Shown here: positions 46,015 through 55,220 of the stretch, one piece after another | Layout: each line of letters begins with the position of its first letter | Numbering within the stretch: the first letter of the stretch is position 1 | NCBI RefSeq assembly: GCF_900240285.1 | Contig: NZ_OESS01000001.1 | Span: 1,054,001 to 1,118,000 of the forward strand | Reading direction: 5' to 3' | DNA: 64,000 nucleotides | From: Halobacillus sp. Marseille-P3879 | GTDB lineage: Bacteria; Bacillota; Bacilli; Bacillales; Halobacillaceae | Notes under the pieces: generated by a model | The model's database searches: none | Seen by the model: only the letters and a program-made list of their open reading frames with translations | What the model was told of the DNA's origin: nothing | Translations under genes and position numbers: made by a program

Positions 46015-46238
46015 ATGGAAGGAAAGAAAAAGATAATAGAAATCGTTTAAAGTTTTGCGGGCTTAATTATCATGCCGCTTGGTTATAGGATTAGCTCGTT
46101 TTTAATTGGATGTCCGTCTTAACAAAAGCTTAGTGACTGGAACTGCGGGAGTCGTGTTCCTTGGCAGATTCCTGGGTTATGGAAAGTACAACACTTGTAA
46201 ATCCTTGACTACCTGAAAACATAAAGCCCCCCTCACGA

Positions 46239-46274
46239 GCCTGCAGCCCACCATTACTGCAGGCCCTTTATTTG
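46239..46274 (+). terminator. intrinsic terminator
   Basis: GCCTGCAG (46239-46246) pairs with CTGCAGGC (46257-46264), followed by CCTTTATTT. The preceding 46015-46238 holds no visible gene. Confidence 0.7.
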
Positions 46275-46284
46275 TTTGAAACCA

Positions 46285-46346
46285 CCTTTTTTTCTTTTTT
46301 ATCTGTGTACCGGGTACACAGTTGCTTAACAGCTGTACCTTACCAC
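46285..46346. repeat. GTACC-N-GGTAC repeat with polypyrimidine tract (inverted orientation)
   Basis: GTACCGGGTAC lies at 46307-46317, preceded by a CTTTTTTTTCTTTTTT tract, the reverse complement of the purine tract found beside the copies near 53.2 and 60.2 kb. A degenerate half copy follows near 46334. Confidence 0.75.
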
Positions 46347-46467
46347 ACAATTATCTGCCACAAAAATGCTTTAATTCTGTAATGGAAATGTAAGAGTGAG
46401 GGGCCTAAAAAAAGGTAATAGGGGGAATAGGAGAGTACTACAATAATAGTGAATTGGGGTGAACTGG

Positions 46468-47400
46468 ATGAAGGGAATTATTCTTGCTGGAGGAAGCGGT
46501 ACAAGGCTGTCTCCAAATACAATTAGTGTTAATAAACATCTGCTTGCTGTCTACGATAAGCCGATGATTTATTACCCTTTGTCTGTATTAATGCTCGCTG
46601 GAATTGAAGAGATATTAATTATCAGCACATCTGAAGACGTAAATAGGTTTGAAAGCTTATTAGGTAATGGTGAATCTCTTGGCATTTCAATCACCTATCA
46701 ACCTCAGGAAGATCCAAATGGCATTCCTGAAGCATTAATCATTGGGGAAGAATTCATAGGCAGGGATGATGTCACTCTGATTCTTGGCGACAATATTTTT
46801 TACGGTCAGGGTTTTACCACCCTTCTGCGCAACGCAATACAAAAGCATGAGCATGCTACAATTTTCGGCTACCGTGTTAAAGATCCCGAGCGGTTCGGCG
46901 TTGTTGAATTTGATAAAAGCAAAAAAGTCGTTTCACTAGAAGAAAAGCCTGATGACCCTAAATCAGATTTTGCGGTAACTGGCTTATATATCTATGATCA
47001 CGATGCTGTAACCATTGCGAAGCACCTTTATCCGTCAGAGCGGGACGAGTTAGAGATAACCGATTTAAATAAAGTTTATTTAGACAGAAAACAACTCGAT
47101 GTTCAGCTGCTCGGTCGTGGGTTTGCCTGGATGGATGCAGGGACGCACGATTCGTTATTTGAAGCATCTGAATTTGTGAAGAACATTCAGCAAAGGCAGG
47201 GATTTAAGCTGGCCTGCATTGAGGAAATTTCCTATTATATGGGTCATATCAACCAACAGGAATTATTTCAAATTGGAAAGTTTATGGAAAAAACGGACTA
47301 TGGCCAATACTTGCTGGATATCGCCAACCGCAAGCATATCGAACAATATTGGGAGGAGTTCGAGAGCCATCCGATGTTAGGAGTGACAGAGCATGAATAA
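46468..47400 (+). CDS. rfbA: glucose-1-phosphate thymidylyltransferase
   Basis: The 310-residue enzyme makes dTDP-glucose. It opens with MKGIILAGGSGTRLSPNT and has the segments YPLSVLMLAGI, ILGDNIFYGQGF and GRGFAWMDAGTHDSL typical of RfbA/RmlA. ATG 46468 follows GGGGTG. It is the first gene of a seven-gene operon for a surface sugar. Confidence 0.92.
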   Translation: MKGIILAGGSGTRLSPNTISVNKHLLAVYDKPMIYYPLSVLMLAGIEEILIISTSEDVNRFESLLGNGESLGISITYQPQEDPNGIPEALIIGEEFIGRDDVTLILGDNIFYGQGFTTLLRNAIQKHEHATIFGYRVKDPERFGVVEFDKSKKVVSLEEKPDDPKSDFAVTGLYIYDHDAVTIAKHLYPSERDELEITDLNKVYLDRKQLDVQLLGRGFAWMDAGTHDSLFEASEFVKNIQQRQGFKLACIEEISYYMGHINQQELFQIGKFMEKTDYGQYLLDIANRKHIEQYWEEFESHPMLGVTEHE

Positions 47401-48421
47401 GGAGAAGTCATGTATTCTCGTAACGGGCGGGGCTGGTTTTATAGGGTCAAATTTTATTAGATATTATTTAACCAAGTATCCGCATGCACAGATTCTTAAC
47501 GTGGACAAGTTGACTTATGCCGGTTCAACTGCGAATTTGGATGGCAGTGAAGCGAATGAGAACTATCACTTTATTCAAGGGGATATTACAGATGAAGAAG
47601 TCGTGGAGCAGTTGTTTAGTGACTATAGTATTGACGGGATAATTCATTTTGCGGCCGAGTCCCATGTTGACCGGTCAATTGAAGATGCAAGCTCATTTAT
47701 CGATACCAATGTAAAGGGAACGATGATTCTACTGCAGGCAGCCAAGCGTGCATGGGAAGAGAACGGAAAGCTGCGAACTGCTCGATTTCATCAGATTTCT
47801 ACAGATGAAGTGTATGGTTCATTAGACCATAATGATAAGTTCAATGAACAAACACCTTACAATCCACGGAATCCTTACAGTGCCTCGAAAGCCGGGGCTA
47901 ATTTTCTTGTGAAAAGCTTTGGGTCTACATATGGAATGAATATTGTGATCTCAAGCAGTTCTAACAACTATGGCCCGAGGCAGCATGTGGAAAAATTGAT
48001 TCCAAAAATTATCTCAAATGCGCTGAATCACCAACAGATCCCCATATACGGAGATGGGAGAAATGTGAGGGACTGGTTGTTTGTGGAGGATCACTGCCGG
48101 GCGCTCGATCTCATATATCACCATGGAGAAGCTATGGAAAGTTACAATGTCGGGGGTGGGAATGAGATGACAAACATCGATTTAGCTGCCCGCATATGTG
48201 AAATTCTGGATGAAAGATATCCGGTTCAAAAGGGGAATTTAACTAGTTTTAAAGAATTAATCACGTATACAGAAGACCGTCCTGGGCACGACCGGAGATA
48301 TGCAGTGGACGATACGAAATTAAGAGAAACGCTGGGCTGGCAGCCGATCGTCGATATGGAAAAGGGTTTACAACAAACTGTGGAATGGTATGGAAACCAA
48401 TGGATCGTTCTCAACCATTAA
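47393..48421 (+). CDS. rfbB: dTDP-glucose 4,6-dehydratase
   Basis: A 342-residue extended SDR with the NAD motif VTGGAGFIGSNFIRYYL, FAAESHVDRSI, TDEVYGSL and catalytic YSASKAG. It forms dTDP-4-keto-6-deoxyglucose. It overlaps rfbA by eight bases. No RfbC or RfbD follows, so the product goes to the aminotransferase rather than to rhamnose. Confidence 0.93.
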   Translation: MNKEKSCILVTGGAGFIGSNFIRYYLTKYPHAQILNVDKLTYAGSTANLDGSEANENYHFIQGDITDEEVVEQLFSDYSIDGIIHFAAESHVDRSIEDASSFIDTNVKGTMILLQAAKRAWEENGKLRTARFHQISTDEVYGSLDHNDKFNEQTPYNPRNPYSASKAGANFLVKSFGSTYGMNIVISSSSNNYGPRQHVEKLIPKIISNALNHQQIPIYGDGRNVRDWLFVEDHCRALDLIYHHGEAMESYNVGGGNEMTNIDLAARICEILDERYPVQKGNLTSFKELITYTEDRPGHDRRYAVDDTKLRETLGWQPIVDMEKGLQQTVEWYGNQWIVLNH

Positions 48422-49347
48422 TCTCAGTCGTTGTACCTGTTTATGGCTGCCGGGCTTGCTTGCGTGAGTTATACGAACGACTACGGAAGACGATCACAGG
48501 TATTCCTGCGAATTATGAAATCCTGTTAATTAATGATGCCAGTCCTGATCACGCCTGGGAAACAATCGTAGAGCTGTGTGAGGAAGATGAGTGTGTAAGA
48601 GGCATTGACCTGGCGCGGAACTTCGGCCAGCATTATGCGATTACTGCTGGGTTGGACCATGCGTCGGGGGACTGGATCGTGGTTATGGACTGCGATCTGC
48701 AGGACCGGCCGGAGGAAATCGCCACTCTCTTTCAAAAAGCCCAGGAAGGCTATGAAGTGGTCTTCGGAAAACGTGTTCACCGTCAGGATAAACTGAAAAA
48801 ACGGCTTTTTTCAAAATTATTCTACCGCACGTATGATTATTTTACCGGGCGTGTCTCAGATCATACGGTGGCTAATTTTAGCATTGCAGATAAAAAAGTC
48901 ATTGAAGGATTCAGACAGATGAAGGAACAGAATCGTCTCTATCCCCTGTTTCTTCAATGGATGGGGTTTAAGACAGCGAGCATAGCCGTAGAGCACAACG
49001 GAAGAAGCGACGGTGCCTCTTCTTACAATTTGAAAAAGCTTGTGACCCTGGCGACCGATACGATCATAGCGCAATCTAACAAACCGTTACGGTTATCCAT
49101 TCAATTCGGCTTTTTCATCTCGCTTGGCTCGTTCATTTACGGGCTGTATTTATTTCTCCGTTACTTTTTTATGGATTACCATGTACAAGGCTGGACAAGC
49201 GTAATGGTAAGCATGTACTTTATTGCCGGACTGATGTTCTTTAACTTTGGTATTCTAGGTTTATATATAGGGAAGGTTTTTGATGAAGCAAAAGGAAGAC
49301 CGCTCTATTTGATTCGTGAACAAATCAATGAGAAGGAACGTAGGTGA
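48400..49347 (+). CDS. family 2 glycosyltransferase, polyprenyl-phosphate type (GtrB/CsbB-like)
   Basis: A 315-residue GT2 enzyme with the cytosolic catalytic domain (VVVPVYGCRACL, DASPDHAWE, the metal motif DCDLQDRPEEIA) and two C-terminal membrane segments. This architecture loads a sugar onto undecaprenyl phosphate. ATG 48400 is chosen over the 48385 opening; it overlaps rfbB by 22 bases. Its likely donor is the dTDP sugar made by the surrounding genes. In Bacillus the CsbB-type enzymes work with a flippase and a membrane transferase, as found here. Confidence 0.87.
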   Translation: MDRSQPLISVVVPVYGCRACLRELYERLRKTITGIPANYEILLINDASPDHAWETIVELCEEDECVRGIDLARNFGQHYAITAGLDHASGDWIVVMDCDLQDRPEEIATLFQKAQEGYEVVFGKRVHRQDKLKKRLFSKLFYRTYDYFTGRVSDHTVANFSIADKKVIEGFRQMKEQNRLYPLFLQWMGFKTASIAVEHNGRSDGASSYNLKKLVTLATDTIIAQSNKPLRLSIQFGFFISLGSFIYGLYLFLRYFFMDYHVQGWTSVMVSMYFIAGLMFFNFGILGLYIGKVFDEAKGRPLYLIREQINEKERR

Positions 49348-49352
49348 ACCGG

Positions 49353-50042
49353 ATGACAGCAGATTATTTGCGGCCGACCCCATGGGATGTAAGGAATTTT
49401 AATATCGAAACGTTTGAAGTAATGAGCAATGAAGAAGAGGCTCTGAAGCAGACAGACGAACGTGAAGGGCACTTCACTATCAAAGTTGATCCGTTTGAAA
49501 ATGCCAGATCTTTGTTAGAGCATGGATTTTATTATGTTGATACATTAATAGAGCCTGTTTGTCAGAAGGAGAAACTTCAGTTATTTACACGTGAAGGAGC
49601 AACAATTTCAACCGAATATAATCGGGAAAGTATACTTGCGGTCGCGGAAGAGACGTTTGAGCATGGAAGATTTCACCGTGACTTTAATATTCCGAATGAG
49701 CAGGCCGATCGAAGGTACGTGAACTGGGTAAGTGATTTAATTGATAAGAGGCAGATCTATGCTCTGAAATATAAGGAAGAAATTGCAGGCTTTTACGGAT
49801 TTGAACAAGAGAATGTGCTTCTGCTCGGGATGAGCAAACATTATCGAAATCAAGGTCTGGCAAAGGCTTTCACCAGCAAAGGATGCGCAAGACAAATTGA
49901 GGAGAATGGATTGGCCGAGCTTCGTACTTCGATTTCAGCTGCCAATGCCGCTTCGTTAAATTTGTTTTACTCGTTAGGTTTTCGTTTAACGACAGCAAAA
50001 GATGTCTATCACAAATTAAATCGTATACAATCAGGCAGGTGA
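49353..50042 (+). CDS. GNAT N-acetyltransferase, probably dTDP-amino-sugar acetylase (WecD-like)
   Basis: This 229-residue protein has a GNAT core with the acetyl-CoA motif SKHYRNQGLAKAF and the ending LFYSLGFRL. The N-terminal part LRPTPWDVRNFNIETF resembles WecD/RffC, which acetylates dTDP-4-amino-4,6-dideoxygalactose. ATG 49353 follows GTAGGTG. Together with the WecE-like aminotransferase in the same operon, the product would be dTDP-Fuc4NAc. Confidence 0.78.
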   Translation: MTADYLRPTPWDVRNFNIETFEVMSNEEEALKQTDEREGHFTIKVDPFENARSLLEHGFYYVDTLIEPVCQKEKLQLFTREGATISTEYNRESILAVAEETFEHGRFHRDFNIPNEQADRRYVNWVSDLIDKRQIYALKYKEEIAGFYGFEQENVLLLGMSKHYRNQGLAKAFTSKGCARQIEENGLAELRTSISAANAASLNLFYSLGFRLTTAKDVYHKLNRIQSGR

Positions 50043-50045
50043 CTT

Positions 50046-50402
50046 ATGGGATATGCATATATATTCGGGACTATTTTCTTTACGGTTTACGGCCAGCTGA
50101 TCTTAAAATGGAAGATTGATCAATACGGCGGTCTGCCGGAGCTGTGGAAGGATAAGGTTCTCTTTCTATTGCAGCTGCTGTTCAATCCATTTATCTTATC
50201 AGGATTTTTATCCGCATTCATTGCCTCCTTATTTTGGATGGCGGCGATGACGAAGTTTGACATCAGCTACGCTTATCCGTTTATGAGCCTCTCTTTTGTC
50301 TTAGTTTTCTTGTTATCGGTCTTATTGTTTGGGGAGCCGATTTCGATGAAAAAATTCATGGGGGTCTCTTTAATTGTTATAGGAATTATCGTAATGAGGT
50401 GA
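50046..50402 (+). CDS. small four-segment membrane protein (EamA/SMR type), candidate flippase
   Basis: The 118-residue protein has four hydrophobic segments and ends in the EamA-type VLLFGEPISMKKFMGVSLIV. Small proteins of this type (ArnE/ArnF-like) flip undecaprenyl-phosphate sugars. It lies between the acetyltransferase and aminotransferase genes, so flipping the lipid-linked amino sugar is the likely job. Confidence 0.75.
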   Translation: MGYAYIFGTIFFTVYGQLILKWKIDQYGGLPELWKDKVLFLLQLLFNPFILSGFLSAFIASLFWMAAMTKFDISYAYPFMSLSFVLVFLLSVLLFGEPISMKKFMGVSLIVIGIIVMR

Positions 50403-50406
50403 TCAC

Positions 50407-51528
50407 ATGATTCCATTTAACCGCCCCTGTGTGGTTGGAGGAGAAGAAGCTTTAATGAAGGAAGCAATCACAAATGAAAAGCTGTCAGGAAACGGTCCTT
50501 TCAGCCAAAAGTGCACCGAGTGGCTTGAAGACAAGCTGAGCTGCGGCAGAGCTTTTATGACACCTTCTTGTACAGCCGCCCTCGAAATGGCAGCGATCTT
50601 AACAGATGCTGGCCCGGAGAATGAAGTGATTATGCCCTCCTACACGTTTGTTTCCACTGCCAACGCATTTGCCTTACGAGGTGCGGCTATCCGCTTTGTT
50701 GATATTGATGAAAAAACGCTCAACATCGACCCGGAGCAAATCAAACAGGCTGTAACCGAGCGAACAAAAGCAATAGTAGTTGTTCACTACGCTGGTGTCG
50801 CTTGCGAGATGGACGACATTATGCAGATCGCAGAGGAACATGACTTGTGGGTTATTGAAGATGCGGCTCAGGCGTTAACAAGCACATACAAAGGGAAGCC
50901 TGTAGGTTCGCTCGGCCACTTAGCAGCATTTAGTTTTCATGAAACGAAAAATTATACGTGCGGTGAAGGAGGAGCCTTGATCGTTAATCATAGTCCTTTC
51001 ATCGACCGGGCAGAAATGATTCAAGAAAAAGGCACCAACCGTGCTCAATTTGCTCGCGGAATGGTCGATAAATATTCATGGCGCGATATCGGATCATCCT
51101 ACGTACTCAGTGAACTGAACACAGCTTACCTTTACAATCAACTTAAATACATCGATCATATTAATGAAGATCGCAAAAAAACGTGGGACTTTTATCAAGT
51201 TGAATTACAAGGAATACCCGTTGTTGAGAAACCGCACATCCCTGAAGAAGCAGAACACAATGCACATATGTTCTACCTGAAATGCCGTAACGGGGGCGAA
51301 CGTGCAGACCTTATACAATATTTAAAAGAAAGCGGAATAGCGGCAGCACCTCATTATGTCCCTTTACACTCGTCGTATGCAGGCGGGACATATGGCCTAT
51401 TCGTAGGTGAAGATCGAGTTACGACAAAAGACAGTGAGCGTCTAGTAAGACTGCCGTTATATTATGGAATGACAGAAGAGGATGTCCGTCATGTCGTTAA
51501 GCATATTCAATTATTTTATCAAGTATAA
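50407..51528 (+). CDS. wecE: DegT/DnrJ/EryC1-family aminotransferase (WecE/RffA-like)
   Basis: A 373-residue PLP enzyme with the start IPFNRPCVVGGEE, SCTAALEMAA, the VVHYAGVACEMDDI segment and the PLP lysine in AFSFHETKNYTCGEGGAL, typical of dTDP-4-amino-4,6-dideoxygalactose transaminase. It aminates dTDP-4-keto-6-deoxyglucose. It lies four bases after the flippase gene and overlaps the next by 38 bases. Confidence 0.88.
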   Translation: MIPFNRPCVVGGEEALMKEAITNEKLSGNGPFSQKCTEWLEDKLSCGRAFMTPSCTAALEMAAILTDAGPENEVIMPSYTFVSTANAFALRGAAIRFVDIDEKTLNIDPEQIKQAVTERTKAIVVVHYAGVACEMDDIMQIAEEHDLWVIEDAAQALTSTYKGKPVGSLGHLAAFSFHETKNYTCGEGGALIVNHSPFIDRAEMIQEKGTNRAQFARGMVDKYSWRDIGSSYVLSELNTAYLYNQLKYIDHINEDRKKTWDFYQVELQGIPVVEKPHIPEEAEHNAHMFYLKCRNGGERADLIQYLKESGIAAAPHYVPLHSSYAGGTYGLFVGEDRVTTKDSERLVRLPLYYGMTEEDVRHVVKHIQLFYQV

Positions 51529-53188
51529 ATGGATTTTATTAAGTTGTTTCATTTTAACGATGTATCTTCTTCCTTACTTTACCCTCGGAGGAGATACACA
51601 CATCCGGGTGCACGATAACTTAGATTCTAATATAGTGTGGTACAAACTGCTTGCAGAAAGTGGTCATTTTTTTGCAGGGCCTGGAGCGACTCTTCCGAAT
51701 GTCATTAATGGTCTTCCAAGAAGTGCCCTGCCTTCAGCGTTTGATGCGGTGGCATGGCTGTATGTATGGTTAGAACCTTTCACAGCTTATACAATTAGTC
51801 AGACGATCATGCGTTTTGCAGCGTTTTTTGGGATGTATTTATTGTTGACCCGTTTTGTTATTCCAGACTGGAAAAAGGGCTGGCTGACTGCAGGCTGTTC
51901 TTTAGCTTTTGCGATGCTGCCTTTCTGGCCTTCAGGCGTATTAACGATCGCCGGCTTGCCTTTAGCCTTTTATTTATTTTTACAGATACGCCAGCAGGGT
52001 AAAGAGACTCCGTGGTACATATGGATGACTCTATTCGTCGTCCCGTTTCTATCTAATTTTATTCTATCGTTTATCTTCTTTCTTGGAATAATGGGGGTTT
52101 TCTGGCTTGTTGAATGGATAGGGAAAAAGCATTTTAACCTGCCGTTTTTTATTGCCATAAGCGGGATGACCCTCATTTATTTATTGAAAAACTATATGCT
52201 CCTTTATACGATGTTTATCGATTCTTCCTTTACTTCTCACAGGGAGGAAAATGAGCTGGGTCACAAGGATCTGACGGGAGCGCTCGATCTTTTTGTTGAC
52301 AATTTTCTTAATGGTCATACCCATGACTTGGCTGTGCACAATTCAATTGTGCTGTCTGTAATTATTGCTGCGGTGTTTATCGCAATCTTCCGCGGTGATT
52401 ATCCAACCCGTTTGGTGCTGCTCTTTGCTGCCACTCCTGTTCTTTCTTTATGGTATGCGTTTTGGTATTGGGAAGGCTGGAGGCCGCTAAAAGACAGCAT
52501 TGATTTGCTGAACACCTTTAACTTTGCCCGTATTCACTTTTTCGATCCAATGATTTGGTATCTCTGTTTTGCACTGGCATTAGTCATAATCGTAAAGCGA
52601 GTAAAAGGTGGAGTGCTGCTCGCTTTCCTTCTACTGTCCGCTCAGTGCTGGAATGTTTTTCAATTGAATGAGGAAAGTAAATACAGCGAAATCAACACTC
52701 CAACTTTTAATGAGTTTTATTCGGTAGACTTATTTGAAGAGATTAAGAATTACATCGGTGAGGACCCTTCTTCTTATCGTATAATTAGTGTGGCGATGCA
52801 CCCGACGATCGCGCAGTATAATGGGTTTTATACGTTGGACACATACAATAATACGTATCCTCTGGAATACAAACACAAATTCCGTGAAATCATTGCTGGC
52901 GAATTGGAGAAGAGTCCGGTTTTACGAAATTATTATGACACGTGGGGCGGCAGAGCTTATGTGTATTCAAGTGAGCTCGGAAAGGAATATTTGTTCAGCA
53001 AAAGGAGTGACAAGACTATCGAAGAACTCTCCATAAATACCGAAGCTTTAAGCGAACTCGGTGGCAAGTACGTAATCTCAGCCCTCCCAATAGAAAACCA
53101 CAAAGACATCGGACTACACCACCAACAAACATTCCAAAACGACCACTCCCCATGGAAGATACACCTGTACCAGGTACAGAACAGTTAA
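51491..53188 (+). CDS. polytopic membrane protein, probable GT-C glycosyltransferase (YfhO-like)
   Basis: A 565-residue protein with about twelve membrane segments and a long extracytoplasmic C-terminal part. Near its start HIRVHDNLDSNIVWYKLL carries acidic residues placed as in GT-C enzymes. It resembles DUF6044/YfhO-type proteins that transfer lipid-linked sugars to teichoic acids. ATG 51491 follows AGAGG. The last residues (LYQVQNS) are encoded by a copy of the palindromic repeat, so the original C-terminus may have been altered. Confidence 0.72.
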   Translation: MSLSIFNYFIKYKWILLSCFILTMYLLPYFTLGGDTHIRVHDNLDSNIVWYKLLAESGHFFAGPGATLPNVINGLPRSALPSAFDAVAWLYVWLEPFTAYTISQTIMRFAAFFGMYLLLTRFVIPDWKKGWLTAGCSLAFAMLPFWPSGVLTIAGLPLAFYLFLQIRQQGKETPWYIWMTLFVVPFLSNFILSFIFFLGIMGVFWLVEWIGKKHFNLPFFIAISGMTLIYLLKNYMLLYTMFIDSSFTSHREENELGHKDLTGALDLFVDNFLNGHTHDLAVHNSIVLSVIIAAVFIAIFRGDYPTRLVLLFAATPVLSLWYAFWYWEGWRPLKDSIDLLNTFNFARIHFFDPMIWYLCFALALVIIVKRVKGGVLLAFLLLSAQCWNVFQLNEESKYSEINTPTFNEFYSVDLFEEIKNYIGEDPSSYRIISVAMHPTIAQYNGFYTLDTYNNTYPLEYKHKFREIIAGELEKSPVLRNYYDTWGGRAYVYSSELGKEYLFSKRSDKTIEELSINTEALSELGGKYVISALPIENHKDIGLHHQQTFQNDHSPWKIHLYQVQNS

Positions 53189-53299
53189 CTTTATGTACCG
53201 GGTACACAGAGAAAAAAGAAAAAAAGAATTGTGTACCGGGTACAGAGTTGGTTTTTTTCTGTACCGGGTACACAGTGGTAAAGTTGTGGTACCATGTAC
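53167..53299. repeat. cluster of five GTACC-N-GGTAC palindromes with purine tract
   Basis: Cores are at 53167-53177 (centre A), 53195-53205 (G), 53233-53243 (G), 53261-53271 (G) and a degenerate GTACCATGTAC at 53289-53299. Steps are 28, 38, 28 and 28 bp. The 38-bp step contains the tract GAGAAAAAAGAAAAAAAG (53209-53226). The first copy overlaps the end of the upstream gene. Confidence 0.88.
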
Positions 53300-53475
53300 A
53301 CTGCTCATAATGTCTAATGGGTGGTGTTGTTTTTTTTACGTTGTGTCCAATTTAATAGTAGAGGATGTCATCTTGTGTCTAATGAAATAATAGGAGATTA
53401 ATTGTACAATTAATTTAGAAAGTTCTGATAATATATAATTTATATTTAAGAAATTAGTGTAAAGGAGATGACAAC

Positions 53476-53754
53476 GTGCCCCCTAAAGAAGATTATCGTT
53501 TTAAAATTGCTAATCGAGAAGCTTTGATTGGGGTCGGGTTAGCAGTAATTAATTTTGTTTGGTGGTTTGGTTTTGCTTATGGTCTCGGCAGCAGGCCTCC
53601 TGAAGATTACAGCTACATACTCGGGCTCCCTTCGTGGTTTTTTTACAGTTGTATTGGCGGGTTTATCTTAATTGCTGCTCTTGTGACATTTGTTGTCAAA
53701 GTCTTTTTTGTAGAAGTGCCGCTGGATTATGAACAGGATGGTGATCGCTCATGA
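53476..53754 (+). CDS. YhdT-family small membrane subunit
   Basis: A 92-residue protein with two hydrophobic segments, similar to YhdT, the small protein often encoded before PanF. It starts at GTG 53476 behind AAAGGAG and overlaps the symporter gene by four bases. It probably assists or stabilises the pantothenate symporter. It opens a six-gene operon that ends at 59728. Confidence 0.82.
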   Translation: MPPKEDYRFKIANREALIGVGLAVINFVWWFGFAYGLGSRPPEDYSYILGLPSWFFYSCIGGFILIAALVTFVVKVFFVEVPLDYEQDGDRS

Positions 53755-55220
53755 ATATGGCTGTCATCATACCTTTAATTACTTTTTTAGTCCTTATTTT
53801 TGCCGTAGGATTTATAGCGAGTCGTTCATTGACGAAGTCTGAGAGCAATTTTATGCAGGATTATTTTCTCGGCGGTCGTCAACTGGGTGGATTTATTCTA
53901 GCCATGACGATGATTGCTACATATGGAAGTGCCAGTAGTTTCATTGGGGGACCGGGGGTTGCTTACAATGAAGGCTTTGGGTGGGTTCTCCTTGCCATGT
54001 CCCAAGTCGCTTCCGGCTATTTTGTGCTCATGATTCTAGGGAAAAAATTCGCAATAATGGCGAGAAGATATAACGCTGTGACACTGACGGATTACTTAAA
54101 AGGCCGTTATCAGAGCAAGTGGGTGGTATTAATTGCTGCATTTAGTATTATTATTTTCTTATTTTCAGCGATGGCCGCTCAGTGGGTAGGCGGGGCTCGT
54201 TTAATTGAATCATTGACAGGGCTCACTTACACATCTGCTCTTTTCATTTTTGCTTTATCTGTTCTTATTTATGTTGTTATTGGTGGGTTTAAGGCTGTTG
54301 CTTTGACCGATATGATCCAGGGTGTCGTCATGGTTGGAGGCACGCTGATTTTATTGGTCGCTACGATTATAGCGGGCGGCGGGATAACGAATATTATGGC
54401 TGATTTGACTGCTGAAAATCCCTCACTAATCACACCGTTTGGAGCGGAGGAAAGCCTTACACCATCCTATGTATCATCTTTTTGGATTTTAGTAGGGGTT
54501 GCCGTGATAGGTTTACCTCAAGTAACTGTTCGTGCCATGTCTTATAAAAGTTCGCGCGCCATGCACCGCGCCCTCATTATCGGCACGTTTGTCGTAGGTT
54601 TTATTATGTTAAACATGCATTTAATCGGGGTGTTTGCACGCCCGATCTTACCTGGAATTGAAGTAGGAGACAGGGTTATGCCACTGATTGCTCTAGAAGT
54701 GCTGCCGCCGTGGGTGGCCGGAATTGTGCTGGCTGCTCCGATGGCCGCGATTATGTCGACGGTTGATTCCCTGCTGCTTCTCGTCAGTTCTTCTGTCGTG
54801 AAGGATATTTACGTCAATTACGTAAAACCCGATGCCTCATATAAAAGGATTAAGAGGATGAGCTTTGGGGTGACTGCGATCCTAGGAGTTCTCGTTTTTC
54901 TCATGGCTCTTAATCCACCTGACTTATTAATATGGCTCAATTTGTTTGCTTTTGGCGGCTTAGAGGCAACTTTCATTTGGCCTATAGTCCTGGGGCTTTA
55001 TTGGAAGAGAGGGAACAAATACGGAGCTCTTTCTTCAATGATAGTAGGTATAGGCACATACATTATCATCGATGTGTTTTACACGTCTCTATTTGGCTTG
55101 CACAGTGTTGTTTTTCCGGTAATTCTATCCTTTATTGCTTACGTAACGATTAGTCTGGCAACGAAAAATCTAGCGTTAAATGATTATAGTGAACAGCAAA
55201 AGCTGGAAGGGAGTATGTAA
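53751..55220 (+). CDS. panF: sodium/pantothenate symporter (PanF family)
   Basis: A 489-residue sodium:solute symporter with about thirteen membrane segments. Landmarks are NFMQDYFLGGRQLGGFILAM, MIATYGSASSFIGGPG and AAPMAAIMSTVDSLLLLVSS, as in PanF. It is expected to take up pantothenate with Na+. The linked YhdT-like gene supports this substrate over other SSS solutes. Genes for an amidase and oxidoreductases follow at once, suggesting that the vitamin is imported as a carbon and nitrogen source. Confidence 0.88.
   Translation: MNMAVIIPLITFLVLIFAVGFIASRSLTKSESNFMQDYFLGGRQLGGFILAMTMIATYGSASSFIGGPGVAYNEGFGWVLLAMSQVASGYFVLMILGKKFAIMARRYNAVTLTDYLKGRYQSKWVVLIAAFSIIIFLFSAMAAQWVGGARLIESLTGLTYTSALFIFALSVLIYVVIGGFKAVALTDMIQGVVMVGGTLILLVATIIAGGGITNIMADLTAENPSLITPFGAEESLTPSYVSSFWILVGVAVIGLPQVTVRAMSYKSSRAMHRALIIGTFVVGFIMLNMHLIGVFARPILPGIEVGDRVMPLIALEVLPPWVAGIVLAAPMAAIMSTVDSLLLLVSSSVVKDIYVNYVKPDASYKRIKRMSFGVTAILGVLVFLMALNPPDLLIWLNLFAFGGLEATFIWPIVLGLYWKRGNKYGALSSMIVGIGTYIIIDVFYTSLFGLHSVVFPVILSFIAYVTISLATKNLALNDYSEQQKLEGSM

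Noticed and set aside
53016-53308. Minus-strand frames over the end of the YfhO-like gene and the repeats
   Set aside because: They are shadows of the coding gene plus repeat units; composition and lack of start signals argue against genes.
53193-53390. Open frame reading MYRVHREKRKK across the 53.2 kb repeats
   Set aside because: The frame is open only because the palindrome lacks stops; the same repeats give similar frames (YRVH, VPGT) on both strands at other clusters, and no ribosome binding site is present.
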